From Streptomyces liliiviolaceus (GTDB taxonomy: Bacteria > Actinomycetota > Actinomycetes > Streptomycetales > Streptomycetaceae), in NCBI RefSeq assembly GCF_018070025.1, contig NZ_JAGPYQ010000001.1, positions 6,324,001-6,388,000 on the forward strand: DNA of 64,000 nt. The letters run 5' to 3'. Positions 35,469 through 44,220 of the stretch are shown one piece after another. The notes under the pieces are model-generated. The model saw nothing but the letters and a program-made list of their open reading frames with translations. It made no database searches and was not told where the DNA came from. A program made the position numbers and the translations under genes. Within the stretch, counting starts at the first letter, position 1; each line of letters opens with the position of its first letter.

Positions 35469-37307
35469 GTGGACACCGCCGTGACCACCGCAAACGACTC
35501 CCCCGCCCTCACCCCGCTCCGCCACGCACGCGAGCGGTTCCTGACCGGGCTCCCGCTGCCCGACGACGTACCGCCCGAGATCGCCGCCGCCTGGCGCCGC
35601 GCCCGCTTCTTCGGCGTACCGCACGACCTCACGGAGCCCACCCGACCCGCACCCCCGGCGGGCTCCGCCCTGCTGACCGCCGCCCGGCCGGTGCTCGAAC
35701 GGCTGGCGCCCCCGCTCTCCTCCGGGCAGTCGGCCGTGGTCCTCACCGACGAGCGCCTGCGGGTCCTGTGGTCGGGCGGGAACACCCCGCACGACGAGAC
35801 GTACCCCGACCTGTCCGAGCGCGAGGTCGGGCACAACAGCGCGGCGCTGGCCCTGCGCAGCCGGAGCCGCGCCGAGGTGCACGGCCCCGAGCACTTCCTG
35901 GACCTGTGGCAGGACGTGTCGGCTGTGAGCGTTCCGGTGCTGGCGCCTGAGAACGGCCGCGTCCTCGGCACGGTGACCGTCGCGTCGGGCCTGTGCGCCG
36001 AGCGTTCGCCGCACCCCGGCGCCGCCCTCGCCGAGGCCACGGCGGCGGCCGTCGAGGCGGAACTCCTGACCCGGTCGCGCACGGCGGAACGCGTACTGCT
36101 CGACGCCTACCAGCGGGCCGCCGCCCGGCCGGGCGCGGCGGTCGTGGCACTGGACGGCCGCAACCGCCTGGTCAACGAGACGGCGGCGGGACTGCTGCCA
36201 CCGTCGGCGCTGGAAGCGCTGGAGGTCCTGGAGCGAAGCACCGCCACGAACCGGCCGCACGGGACGGACGCCGCGCCCGGACCATCCGAGCCGCACACGC
36301 CGGACGACCCGCACGGACCACACAGCCCCGCCGGCCCCGCCCCGTACGTCCTGGACCTCCCCGACGCCGCCGGCACCGCGTGCGTCACCCAGGTACGCCA
36401 CGAGGGCGTCGTCATCGGCGTGGTCGCCGTCGTCGAACCGCCCGTCGGGCCGCCCTCTCGGCCCGCCGGACCGCCCCGCACCGCGCCCGCCGGGCGTTCC
36501 GTCCCCTGGCGGCACGCGACGAGCCGCGCGGCGGACCTGGCCCGCTCCCGTGAGCCCCTGCTGCTCACCGGCGAGCGCGGCACCGGAAAGACCTTCCTGG
36601 CACGGGAGTTGCTGGCCGCGCACGGCGGACCGGCCCCGCTGGTCGTGGACGCGGCGAAGCAGCCGGCCGCAGCCGCGATCGACGGCTGGGCCGGACCGTC
36701 GGCCGACGGCCGGACCGCGGCGCCGGCCCCCGACCGCCCCCTCCTCCTGCGCCACGCCGAAGGACTCGCGCAGACCGACATCGCCTCGCTCGACTCCCTC
36801 CTCGAAGCCCACCCGCACGCGCCCCTCCTGGTCACGTACACGCCCGGCACTCCCCCGGGCCCCTGCCTCCAGCGACTGCTGGACGGCCTGGCCGTCCGCT
36901 CGGTCACGCTTCCGGCGCTGCGAGAACGCCCGGACGACATCAGGGAGTTGCTGGCGGAACTGACGCCGGGGCCCACGCCGGGCGAGCCGCCCCTGACCTG
37001 GACCCTGGACGCGCTGCACGCCCTGGAGCGGCACACCTGGCCCGGCAATGTCACCGAACTCGCCCAGCTGGTAAGGGCGTTGGCCGACGGGCGGCGCATC
37101 GTCGGACCCGTGCGACGGGCCGAACTGCCGGACCCTGTCCGGGAAGGACCCCCGGCACGGCCGCTGACCCCGATGGAGCACGCCGAGCGCACCGCCATCC
37201 TGGCGGCGCTGCGCAGCCACGGAGGCAACAAGGCGCGTGCGGCGGCGGCACTGGGGATCGCCCGCGCCACGCTGTACCGAAAGCTGCGCGGTTACCGGAA
37301 CCGCTGA
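35469..37307 (+). CDS. AcoR/Fis-type activator with GAF, degenerate AAA and HTH_8 domains
   Basis: About 612 residues from GTG 35469; GTG 35481 is an equal alternative and no clear ribosome site decides. An N-terminal GAF-like sensor (about 60-220; REVGHNSAALALRSRSRAEVHGPEH in AcoR style) leads to an AAA domain with Walker A TGERGTGKTFLARELL but no GAFTGA loop, so it should not engage sigma-54. The C terminus is a Fis-type HTH (GGNKARAAAALGIARATLYRKL). It is divergent from the hydroxyquinol genes and probably activates them in response to an aromatic compound; the target is inferred. Confidence 0.84.
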   Translation: MDTAVTTANDSPALTPLRHARERFLTGLPLPDDVPPEIAAAWRRARFFGVPHDLTEPTRPAPPAGSALLTAARPVLERLAPPLSSGQSAVVLTDERLRVLWSGGNTPHDETYPDLSEREVGHNSAALALRSRSRAEVHGPEHFLDLWQDVSAVSVPVLAPENGRVLGTVTVASGLCAERSPHPGAALAEATAAAVEAELLTRSRTAERVLLDAYQRAAARPGAAVVALDGRNRLVNETAAGLLPPSALEALEVLERSTATNRPHGTDAAPGPSEPHTPDDPHGPHSPAGPAPYVLDLPDAAGTACVTQVRHEGVVIGVVAVVEPPVGPPSRPAGPPRTAPAGRSVPWRHATSRAADLARSREPLLLTGERGTGKTFLARELLAAHGGPAPLVVDAAKQPAAAAIDGWAGPSADGRTAAPAPDRPLLLRHAEGLAQTDIASLDSLLEAHPHAPLLVTYTPGTPPGPCLQRLLDGLAVRSVTLPALRERPDDIRELLAELTPGPTPGEPPLTWTLDALHALERHTWPGNVTELAQLVRALADGRRIVGPVRRAELPDPVREGPPARPLTPMEHAERTAILAALRSHGGNKARAAAALGIARATLYRKLRGYRNR

Positions 37308-37512
37308 CCGCCATACTGACCGCCGCCACCGGGCGGAACCGGAGAACACCATCGCGCCACCGCGAAGGGCACGGGACGCACGGGGCGGAAAAGGCCGATG
37401 ACACCGCGGACAGTGGGACGCCTCACCTCTGCGACAACCGCATTGCTCCGCCCGAAAGTCGGAATTACCCTTCCCTCACGTGTTCGTACACGCTTGAACC
37501 ACGGGGGAAAAA

Positions 37513-38274
37513 TTGAAGGTTCGTCTGCTCGGGCCATTAGAACTCACGGATGGCCCCGTCACTCTGCGTCTGCCCGGCGAGAAACTCCGGGCGACTGTGG
37601 CCGCACTGGCACTCTCACCCAACAGGCCGGTGTCACGCAGTGATCTGATCGACGAGTTGTGGGGCGAGGATCTCCCGCGCAATGCGGAGAACTCCCTGCA
37701 CGGTCATGTCGCCCGTCTTCGCCGCATCATTGACACGCACACCGGGAAGGACAATCTGCGTGATCTGATCCGCACATCGAGTTTCGGATACATGCTTTCT
37801 TTGCCCGAGAATGACATCGACGCCTCGCTCTTCTGCAATCTGACCCGGCAGGCGGCCACGCTCCACAGGTCCGCGCCCGGACAGGCGATCCCGCTGCTGA
37901 ACCAGGCGCTCGCGCTGTGGCGGGGCCCGGCCCTGCTGGACACCGGGCAGGGCCTGATCAGCAGGATGGCGTACACCCGGCTCACCGAGACCCGACTGAC
38001 GGCGTACGAGTATCTCTTCGACGCCGAGCTGCGGCTGGGCCGGCACCGGGAGATCGTCACGGAGCTGCATCCGCTGCACGCGCGCTATCCGCTGCGCGAG
38101 CGCTTCTGCGAGCAGCTCATCACCGCGCTGTACCGGTCGGGACGGCAGGCGGAGGCACTCGACGTCTACCACCGCACCCGGCGGCGGCTCGCCGACAACC
38201 TGGGTCTTGAGCCGGGGGACGCGTTGCGGGAGCAGTTCGAGAGGGTGCTGCGACGGGAACCGCTGACCGTCTGA
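37513..38274 (+). CDS. SARP-family pathway activator with TTA codon
   Basis: 253 residues from TTG 37513, with GGGGGA upstream. OmpR-like winged helix (1-95; RPVSRSDLIDELWGEDLPRNAENSLHGHVARLRR split over the domain) and bacterial transcriptional activation domain (about 100-250; TALYRSGRQAEALDVYHRTRRRLADNLGLEPG). This is the AfsR/DnrI/RedD class that switches on antibiotic clusters. Codon 9 (37537-37539) is TTA, the rare leucine codon read by bldA tRNA, so expression is probably tied to development. It marks the left end of the azoxy-type cluster; valanimycin also has a SARP (VlmI). Confidence 0.93.
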   Translation: MKVRLLGPLELTDGPVTLRLPGEKLRATVAALALSPNRPVSRSDLIDELWGEDLPRNAENSLHGHVARLRRIIDTHTGKDNLRDLIRTSSFGYMLSLPENDIDASLFCNLTRQAATLHRSAPGQAIPLLNQALALWRGPALLDTGQGLISRMAYTRLTETRLTAYEYLFDAELRLGRHREIVTELHPLHARYPLRERFCEQLITALYRSGRQAEALDVYHRTRRRLADNLGLEPGDALREQFERVLRREPLTV

Positions 38275-38288
38275 GGAACACCCCGCAC

Positions 38289-38333
38289 GGGGCGGTGCCG
38301 CCGCCGGGGCCCACCCGGCGACGACACCGCCCC
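38289..38333. terminator. Bidirectional terminator between SARP and VlmA-like genes
   Basis: ggggcggtg pairs with caccgcccc, with further inner pairing (ccggg/cccgg). It lies in the 81-bp gap between the converging genes. Confidence 0.6.
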
Positions 38334-38355
38334 CACCACCGTCGATCGCCGTACG

Positions 38356-39354
38356 TCACACCGACTTCGTCACCCGCAGCAGCCGCCACACCGCACCCGC
38401 CCGGGCCCGCCCGTGGAAGGCGAGGTACTGCGGGAGCACCAGCCCGGGCGCCCATTTCTCCTTGTACGCCAGTTGGCTCGCCGCCGGGTACACCCGCTCC
38501 CCGTGGTCGGCGAGGAACCGCAGAAAACGGCCGGTCAGCGCGCTGGCCGCGGCCGTCTCGTGCTCCTCGGACAGCCCGGTGAAGGGCGTGAACCCGAGGT
38601 GCAGCCACTGCGCGCCCTCGCTTCGGAACACCTCGATGGCCCGCAGGTTGACGGCCTCCAGGACCCCGGGCGTACTCGACGGCACCCGGCGGGTCAGATC
38701 GTGCAGCCACCCGGAGTGCCTGCCGTACGCCGGTGAGTACGAGATGTAGGCGACGGCCTTCCCCTCGATCCGCCCCACGAAGAGCCGCCGTTCGGTCTGC
38801 GCAGGTCCGCCGAGCTGTCCGACCAGGAACTCGATCTCCTTCACATGCCGCCCCTTGGCGCGCAGCCAGGGCCGGTCCACGGCCGCCAGTTCGTCGGCGA
38901 CCTCGTCGAACGGCACCTCGTCCACCTCAAGGCCCGCCCGCCGGGCCCGCGAGATCTTGTTGCGGAGCTTCACGAACCGGGTGCCCTTGAGGGTGAAGTC
39001 CGGCAGCGCCAGCGCGTAGGCGCAGCCGATCTGGTTCACGGTGAACCCGGCACGGGCGTAAAGGCCGACGTCCTCGCCCTGCAGTTGTACGGCGACGACC
39101 CGCCGGCGCTGTGCGGCGGCGAAATCGAGGAAGGCGGCGAGGAGTCCGGGCCTCTCGCTCTCGGCCGCGAAAGGGCCGCCGAACTGGATCAGATAGCGGC
39201 CAGCGCGCCGGAAGACGACCACTCCCGCGCTCCCGGGCCGGGTGAAGTACTCGTTCCCGGTGTTCAGGGCGAGGAACGCGCTGGAATTCTCCGCGTACTC
39301 GCCGAGCGCGTACAGAACCCTGTCGAATGTCGCCGTCTCCCGGGTGGTTGACAT
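38356..39354 (-). CDS. vlmA: DUF2156/LPG-synthase-C-like aminoacyl-tRNA-dependent transferase (VlmA-like)
   Basis: 332 residues. The whole protein is the tandem-GNAT fold of MprF C-terminal domains: FTRPGSAGVVVFRRAGRYL and IQFGGPFAAESERPGLLAAF in the first half; RNKISRARRAGLEV, KGRHVKEIEFLVGQLGG and RLFVGRIEGKAVAYISYSP in the second. No membrane helices. These enzymes move an amino acid from aminoacyl-tRNA to an acceptor. In valanimycin biosynthesis VlmA transfers serine from seryl-tRNA to a hydroxylamine. The companion N-hydroxylase and reductase genes here support the same role. It is divergent from the aldehyde-dehydrogenase gene, with a 151-bp promoter region between. Confidence 0.78.
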   Translation of the reverse strand: MSTTRETATFDRVLYALGEYAENSSAFLALNTGNEYFTRPGSAGVVVFRRAGRYLIQFGGPFAAESERPGLLAAFLDFAAAQRRRVVAVQLQGEDVGLYARAGFTVNQIGCAYALALPDFTLKGTRFVKLRNKISRARRAGLEVDEVPFDEVADELAAVDRPWLRAKGRHVKEIEFLVGQLGGPAQTERRLFVGRIEGKAVAYISYSPAYGRHSGWLHDLTRRVPSSTPGVLEAVNLRAIEVFRSEGAQWLHLGFTPFTGLSEEHETAAASALTGRFLRFLADHGERVYPAASQLAYKEKWAPGLVLPQYLAFHGRARAGAVWRLLRVTKSV

Positions 39355-39505
39355 ATCCCGTCCCCCTGTCGTCGCATCGAATCCCCACCCTTGCGCCCCG
39401 ACCTTCGATCCTCCTGAAACGCCCGTCTCAGTCCGGTGTCAGACCCTTCTCAGCCCCGGCTGGAAGTTTGTGGGAAATCAGCGGGAGATCGATCGGGGGG
39501 CCGGT

Positions 39506-41197
39506 GTGACCGGAATACAGGCGGGGACTCGTGAAGTGCGCGAGGGAAATGAAGTGCGTGAGGGGAACGAGGTGCGGCTGGGTCCCGGCGCGCGGAGCTA
39601 CGGCTCGTACATCGGGGGGCGCGGTGTCACGGGGGACGACTGGGTGTACGTGGTCGACGCGGCGGCGCTGCTCGACGACGCCTTCTCCAACCTGACGCTC
39701 AAGCGGCGCCTCGAACGCGGCCAGGCCCCGGACGGGGAACTGCCGCCCTCGATCGTCGGCCGGGTCGCCAAGGCCGGTCCCGACGAGGTGCGGCTGGCTC
39801 TGGAGGCCGCGTCCCGGGCCGCCGTCGAGTGGGCCGCCGTGCCGCTGGAGATCCGGCTCGACCGGGTGTGCACGCTGCTGCACCGCCGGATCACCGAACG
39901 CGCCGAGGAGATCGAGGAGATCCTGGTCCAGGAGGGGCATCCGCGGGTGCTCGCCCGCTGGCAGGTCTCGGGGATGCTGGAGTGCTGGGGCCCCGAGTCC
40001 GTCGGCTTCTACCACTCGCAGCTGCACCAGGAGTTCCGGCACGGCGTACGGGAGATCTCCGTACGCCGCAGGCCGGACGGTGTGGTCTGTCTGAACCCGC
40101 CGCAGAACGCCCCGATGGCCAGCGCCCTGCTCGGGGTGCACGCGATCTTCGCGGGCAACGCCCTGGTCGTCCGCGCCCCGAGGAGCGGACCGCTCGGGGT
40201 GATGTACGCGCTGCAGGAGCTGGTGGCCCCGGTGCTGGACGAGGTCGGCGCTCCCCCCGGCACGCTCGGGGTGGTCTGCGGCGACCCCGCTCCCCTGCTG
40301 AACGCCTGGCTGGACAGCCCGCTGGTCGACGACATCATGTACTTCGGCAGCAGCGAAGCGGGCATCCGCTTCCAGGACCGGTGCGTGGCCGCGGGCAAGA
40401 AGCCGATCCTGGAGCTGGCAGGCAACGACGTGGTGACGGTCTGGAAGGACGCCGATGTCGAGCTGGCCGCCGAGGCGCTGACCGAGGGGTTCTTCGGCTC
40501 GGGCCAGCTGTGCATGATCCCCAACCAGGTCGTGGTCCATCCGGACGTCGCCGAGCCGCTGCTGGCCGAACTGGTGCGCCAGGCACGGCTCGTGAAGCCA
40601 GGTCGCGCGGGCGACGAGGACGTACTGCTCACACCGGTGCTGCGCAACGAGAAGTTCTTCGACTGCCTGGACGACGCCCTGCTGCAGGGCGCCGAGCTGG
40701 TCTGCGGCGGGCACGCGATGCTCGTCGACGGTACGCGCGACCCGGCGGGCATCTTCCTGGAGCCGACCGTCGTCCTCGTCCGCGGACTGACGGACGCCCG
40801 GCGCATGACGGCCGTCAGCCAGGAGACCTTCTTCCCGCTGCTGCCCGTGATCGTGGCCGAACCGGACGACGACGAGCGGCTGTTGGAGAAGTTCATCGAC
40901 TTCGTGAACAGCACCGGCTACGGGCTGCGCAACTCCCTGTGGGCCGCCGACCGCGAGGTGGTCGACCGCTTCGTCGACCGTGTCACCGAGGGCGGCCTGC
41001 TCAAGGTCAACGACTCGCACATCGGGTTCCTGCCCTATCTGCCCTCGCACGGCGGTACGGGGCTGACCGGCGGGGTGTTCGGCGAGGCCAACTACCCGGC
41101 CCTGCGCACCACGCACGTCCAGGGCGTCAGCGTCTCCCCGGGCGGGATCCGCCCCCGGGACGCGGTCTTCGGCACCGGCGACCGACCGGCGGCCTGA
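39506..41197 (+). CDS. Aldehyde dehydrogenase superfamily protein in azoxy cluster
   Basis: 563 residues from GTG 39506, preceded by a G-rich ribosome site. The N terminus carries a tandem hexapeptide EVREGN-EVREGN-EVR encoded by an 18-bp DNA repeat. The ALDH fold follows: CLNPPQNAPMASALLGVHA replaces the usual PWNFP region, ELAGND holds the general-base Glu position, and Cys336 in GSGQLCMIPNQ is the nucleophile. It could oxidise an aldehyde or, run in reverse on a thioester or acyl donor, supply an aldehyde to the aminotransferase two genes downstream. First of seven plus-strand genes. Confidence 0.8.
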   Translation: MTGIQAGTREVREGNEVREGNEVRLGPGARSYGSYIGGRGVTGDDWVYVVDAAALLDDAFSNLTLKRRLERGQAPDGELPPSIVGRVAKAGPDEVRLALEAASRAAVEWAAVPLEIRLDRVCTLLHRRITERAEEIEEILVQEGHPRVLARWQVSGMLECWGPESVGFYHSQLHQEFRHGVREISVRRRPDGVVCLNPPQNAPMASALLGVHAIFAGNALVVRAPRSGPLGVMYALQELVAPVLDEVGAPPGTLGVVCGDPAPLLNAWLDSPLVDDIMYFGSSEAGIRFQDRCVAAGKKPILELAGNDVVTVWKDADVELAAEALTEGFFGSGQLCMIPNQVVVHPDVAEPLLAELVRQARLVKPGRAGDEDVLLTPVLRNEKFFDCLDDALLQGAELVCGGHAMLVDGTRDPAGIFLEPTVVLVRGLTDARRMTAVSQETFFPLLPVIVAEPDDDERLLEKFIDFVNSTGYGLRNSLWAADREVVDRFVDRVTEGGLLKVNDSHIGFLPYLPSHGGTGLTGGVFGEANYPALRTTHVQGVSVSPGGIRPRDAVFGTGDRPAA

Positions 41198-41291
41198 TCG
41201 CGCCACAGCGCCAACGCGCCAACGCGGCTGCCGCAAAAGCACGCTGACGGTCATTCACCAACACCCAGACATACGACAGTTCGAGGAACCC

Positions 41292-42440
41292 ATGCGTTCG
41301 ATGGACCACGCCCGGGAGACCTGCGAGGCCTTTCTCCCCGGCCTGCTCGACAAGCTCGACGACATCCCGCTGTCCGAACTGGAAGCGCCGGGCAGCCCCG
41401 CTCTCGACCACTTCCGGGCCTGCGGGGGTCCCGGACTGGTGATCCCTGCCAGGTATCACGGCGGCGGAGCCGACCCGCTCCAGGCGCTCGCGGTCGTCCG
41501 CGCGGTCGGCGCCCACTCACCGTCCCTCGCGGTCGCCACGACCATGCACCACTTCTCCGTGGCCACCCTGTTCACCCTCGCCGACAGCGTGCAGCGCTCC
41601 GGCATGGAGTGGGCCCTGCTCGAAGGCATCGCGGAACAGGGCCTGCTGGTGGCCTCCGGGTTCGCCGAGGGGCGGCCGGGGCAGGGCATCCTCGCCCCGA
41701 CGGTCCGGGCGAAGGCGGTCGACGGCGGTTATCTGGTCAACGGCAGCAAGAAGCCGTGCAGCCTCTCCGCGTCGATGGACCTGCTGACCGCGAGCGTGGC
41801 ACTGCCCACGAAGGACGGCGACGGCGGCGGTGAGGGTACGGAGCTCGCGGTGATGCTCCTGCCCCGGGCCAGCGAGGGCATCAGCGTGCACCCCTTCTGG
41901 AAGAGCTGGGCGCTGGCCGGGGCGGAGAGCGACGAGGTGCGGCTGACCGACGTCCTCGTGGACGAGCAGCTGCTCATGCGGACGGCCGCCGCCGAACCGG
42001 GCCGGCTCGACGAACTGCAGACCACCGGCTTCCTCTGGTTCGAACTGCTCATCTCCGCCTGCTACTCGGGCGCGGCCGGCGCACTGGTCGAGCGTGCCCT
42101 CGTACGCGAGCACAGCACGTCGGACCGTGCCGGCCTGGTGACGCGGCTGGAGACGGCCAATCTGCTCCTTGAGGGTGTCGCCCGGATGCTGCGGGACGGC
42201 GAGAGCGACGACGAGGCGCTCGGCAAGGCGCTGGTGGCACGGTTCGCGGCGCAGGACGCGCTGGGCGAGGCGGTGCGGCGGGCGGTCGAGATGCTCGGCG
42301 GAACGGCCTTCATCTCCTCGTCCGAGGTCGCGTACCTCGCCGCCGTCTCGCACGGGCTCGGCTTCCATCCACCGTCCCGGGCGAGCTTCGCCGCCCCCTA
42401 TCTGGAGCACGTGGCGGGCAGTCCGCTGCGGCTCGCGTGA
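41292..42440 (+). CDS. vlmH: Acyl-CoA-dehydrogenase-like flavin N-hydroxylase (VlmH-like)
   Basis: 382 residues, GAGGAACCC before the ATG. Acyl-CoA dehydrogenase fold: helical N domain, middle beta domain (ILAPTVRAKAVDGGYLVNGSKK, FWKSWALAGAESDEVRLTDVLVDE) and C-terminal helices ending AVEMLGGTAFISSSEVAYL. The catalytic Glu of true dehydrogenases is not evident. Two-component amine N-hydroxylases such as VlmH (isobutylamine N-hydroxylase) have this fold and use reduced flavin from a partner reductase, which is encoded at 44729. It would make the alkylhydroxylamine acceptor for the VlmA-like transferase. Confidence 0.78.
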   Translation: MRSMDHARETCEAFLPGLLDKLDDIPLSELEAPGSPALDHFRACGGPGLVIPARYHGGGADPLQALAVVRAVGAHSPSLAVATTMHHFSVATLFTLADSVQRSGMEWALLEGIAEQGLLVASGFAEGRPGQGILAPTVRAKAVDGGYLVNGSKKPCSLSASMDLLTASVALPTKDGDGGGEGTELAVMLLPRASEGISVHPFWKSWALAGAESDEVRLTDVLVDEQLLMRTAAAEPGRLDELQTTGFLWFELLISACYSGAAGALVERALVREHSTSDRAGLVTRLETANLLLEGVARMLRDGESDDEALGKALVARFAAQDALGEAVRRAVEMLGGTAFISSSEVAYLAAVSHGLGFHPPSRASFAAPYLEHVAGSPLRLA

Positions 42441-42453
42441 GGCGGGGACCATC

Positions 42454-43713
42454 ATGACCGTCGCACCCGCGACGACCGCACGGGAGGAGCTGGGCCGGCT
42501 GTACCGCGCCCGGCTGAGCAAGGGCCGGGCCACCCTCGGCGAGATGTTCGGCGGCCATGTGGAGGTCGCCTCGGAGGGCGCCTGGGTGACCACGGCCGAC
42601 GGCGGCAGGTTCCTCAACTGCGGCGGCTACGGCGTCTTCCTGACCGGCGCCCGGCATCCCACCGTCCTGCGGTACGTGAGCGAGCAGCTGCACTCCCACC
42701 CGGTGGCGACCCGGCTCTTCCTGGAGCCGCAGGCCGCCCTCGCCGCGGACGCGCTCGTGGCGGTGGCCCCGCCGGGCCTGGAGCGTGTGCACTTCGCGGG
42801 CTCGGGGGCGGAGGCCGTGGAGACCGCGATCAAGGTGGCCCGCACCCGGGGCAGGACCCGGCTGATCGCCATGGAGTCCTGCTACCACGGCAAGACCATG
42901 GGGGCGCTGAGCCTGACCGGCAAGGACGTCTTCCAGAACCCGTTCCGGCCGCTGCTGCCCGACGTCACGCATGTGCCGTACGGGGACACCGCCCCGCTCG
43001 GGGAGGCACTGGCTGCGGCGCCCGGCGAGGCGTGCGTGTTCGTCGAACCGGTGCAGGGCGAGGCCGGGGTCGTGATCCCGCCGCCCGGCTATCTGCGGGA
43101 GGTGCGGCGGCTGTGCGACGCACACGGGGCGCTGCTCGTCCTGGACGAGATCCAGACCGGTATGGGCCGGCTGGGCAGCTGGTGGGGAGCCGACGCCGAG
43201 GACGTCCGCCCCGATCTGATGCTGGTCGGCAAGGGGCTGAGCGGCGGGGTGGTCCCCGTGTCGGCGGTGCTCTCGACACCGGAGGCGTTCTCGGTGCTCG
43301 ACCGCGACCCGTATCTGCACACCTCGACGTTCTCCGGCGCGCCCCTCGCGATGGCCGCCGCGCGCGGGGCCCTCGCGGCGATCCAGGAGGACGAACTGGT
43401 CGACCGCGCGCGGGTGCTGGGCGGCGAGATCCTCAACGTGCTGGGGCGGATCGTCCGCGCCCACTACGGGAGCGCGGTACGCGAGGTGCGCGGCCGGGGC
43501 CTGCTGCTGGGCGTGGAGTTCGCCGAGCCGGGGCCCGCGGGCGACCTCCTCATCGAGCTGATCGAGCACGGGGTCGTCGCGAACCACTCGCTCAACTCCC
43601 ATCTGGTCCTGCGGCTGACACCGCCCGCCGTGCTGACCCGCGGCGACCTGGACTTCCTCTACGAAGCGCTCGACCGGGCCTGCCGTGCGCAGTCGGCCCG
43701 CTATGGAAGGTGA
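42454..43713 (+). CDS. Class III (omega) PLP-dependent aminotransferase
   Basis: 419 residues from ATG 42454, 13 bases after the N-hydroxylase stop. Fold type I landmarks: AGSGAEAVETAIKVART, MESCYHGKTMGALSLTGK, EPVQGEAGVVIPPPGYL, LVLDEIQTGMGRLG, and PLP Lys260 in LVGKGLSGGVVPVSAV. Such enzymes convert aldehydes to primary amines or the reverse. Beside an aldehyde-dehydrogenase-family protein and an amine N-hydroxylase, it most plausibly makes the alkylamine precursor; valanimycin uses valine decarboxylase instead. Confidence 0.88.
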   Translation: MTVAPATTAREELGRLYRARLSKGRATLGEMFGGHVEVASEGAWVTTADGGRFLNCGGYGVFLTGARHPTVLRYVSEQLHSHPVATRLFLEPQAALAADALVAVAPPGLERVHFAGSGAEAVETAIKVARTRGRTRLIAMESCYHGKTMGALSLTGKDVFQNPFRPLLPDVTHVPYGDTAPLGEALAAAPGEACVFVEPVQGEAGVVIPPPGYLREVRRLCDAHGALLVLDEIQTGMGRLGSWWGADAEDVRPDLMLVGKGLSGGVVPVSAVLSTPEAFSVLDRDPYLHTSTFSGAPLAMAAARGALAAIQEDELVDRARVLGGEILNVLGRIVRAHYGSAVREVRGRGLLLGVEFAEPGPAGDLLIELIEHGVVANHSLNSHLVLRLTPPAVLTRGDLDFLYEALDRACRAQSARYGR

Positions 43714-43722
43714 CGTGACGAC

Positions 43723-44220
43723 ATGCGAAGCGCTCAACTGACCGTACGGACCGGGGGTGTCGGCGCCGAAGAGGCGTACCGGCGGGTCCGGGACTTCGCC
43801 CGCTATCCCGAACTGTCGCCCGTGGTGCGGTCGGTGACGGTCCGTGAAGGTCCGGATGGCGAGGAACACAGCGACTGGGCGGTGCACTTCCGCAACGGCA
43901 TCCTGCGCTGGACGGAGGCCGACCGGTTCGACGAGGAACGGCTGACGATCGCCTTCCGCCAACTGCACGGCGATTTCGAGGAGTTCACCGGCAGCTGGCG
44001 GGTGCGGGTCGGCGCGGACTGCCTGATCGACTTCGCCGCCGAGTTCGACTTCGGGATCCCCAGCCTCGCGGGAATCCTCGACCCGGTGGCCGCGCGGGTG
44101 CTCAAGGAGACCATCGCGACCGTCCTGACGGGCCTGTTCCCCGACGCGACGGTGGTCGGCCCCGAGGCGGCCGGCGGGCCCGAGGCGGCCGGCGGGCCCG
44201 AACCCGCGGTGGCCGCCTGA
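43723..44220 (+). CDS. SRPBCC (polyketide cyclase/START-like) protein
   Basis: 165 residues. A coenzyme-Q-binding/cyclase-like helix-grip fold: RRVRDFARYPELSPVVRSVTV, WAVHFRNGILRWTEADRFD and FTGSWRV are the usual hydrophobic-pocket strands, and the long helix is GILDPVAARVLKETIATVL. The C-terminal tail repeats GPEAAG twice through a 15-bp tandem DNA repeat. It may hold a hydrophobic alkyl intermediate. The next gene starts within its stop codon (TGATG), so they are coupled. Confidence 0.8.
   Translation: MRSAQLTVRTGGVGAEEAYRRVRDFARYPELSPVVRSVTVREGPDGEEHSDWAVHFRNGILRWTEADRFDEERLTIAFRQLHGDFEEFTGSWRVRVGADCLIDFAAEFDFGIPSLAGILDPVAARVLKETIATVLTGLFPDATVVGPEAAGGPEAAGGPEPAVAA

Noticed and set aside
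35469..37307. True sigma-54-dependent activator
   Set aside because: The GAFTGA loop is missing and Streptomyces lacks sigma-54.
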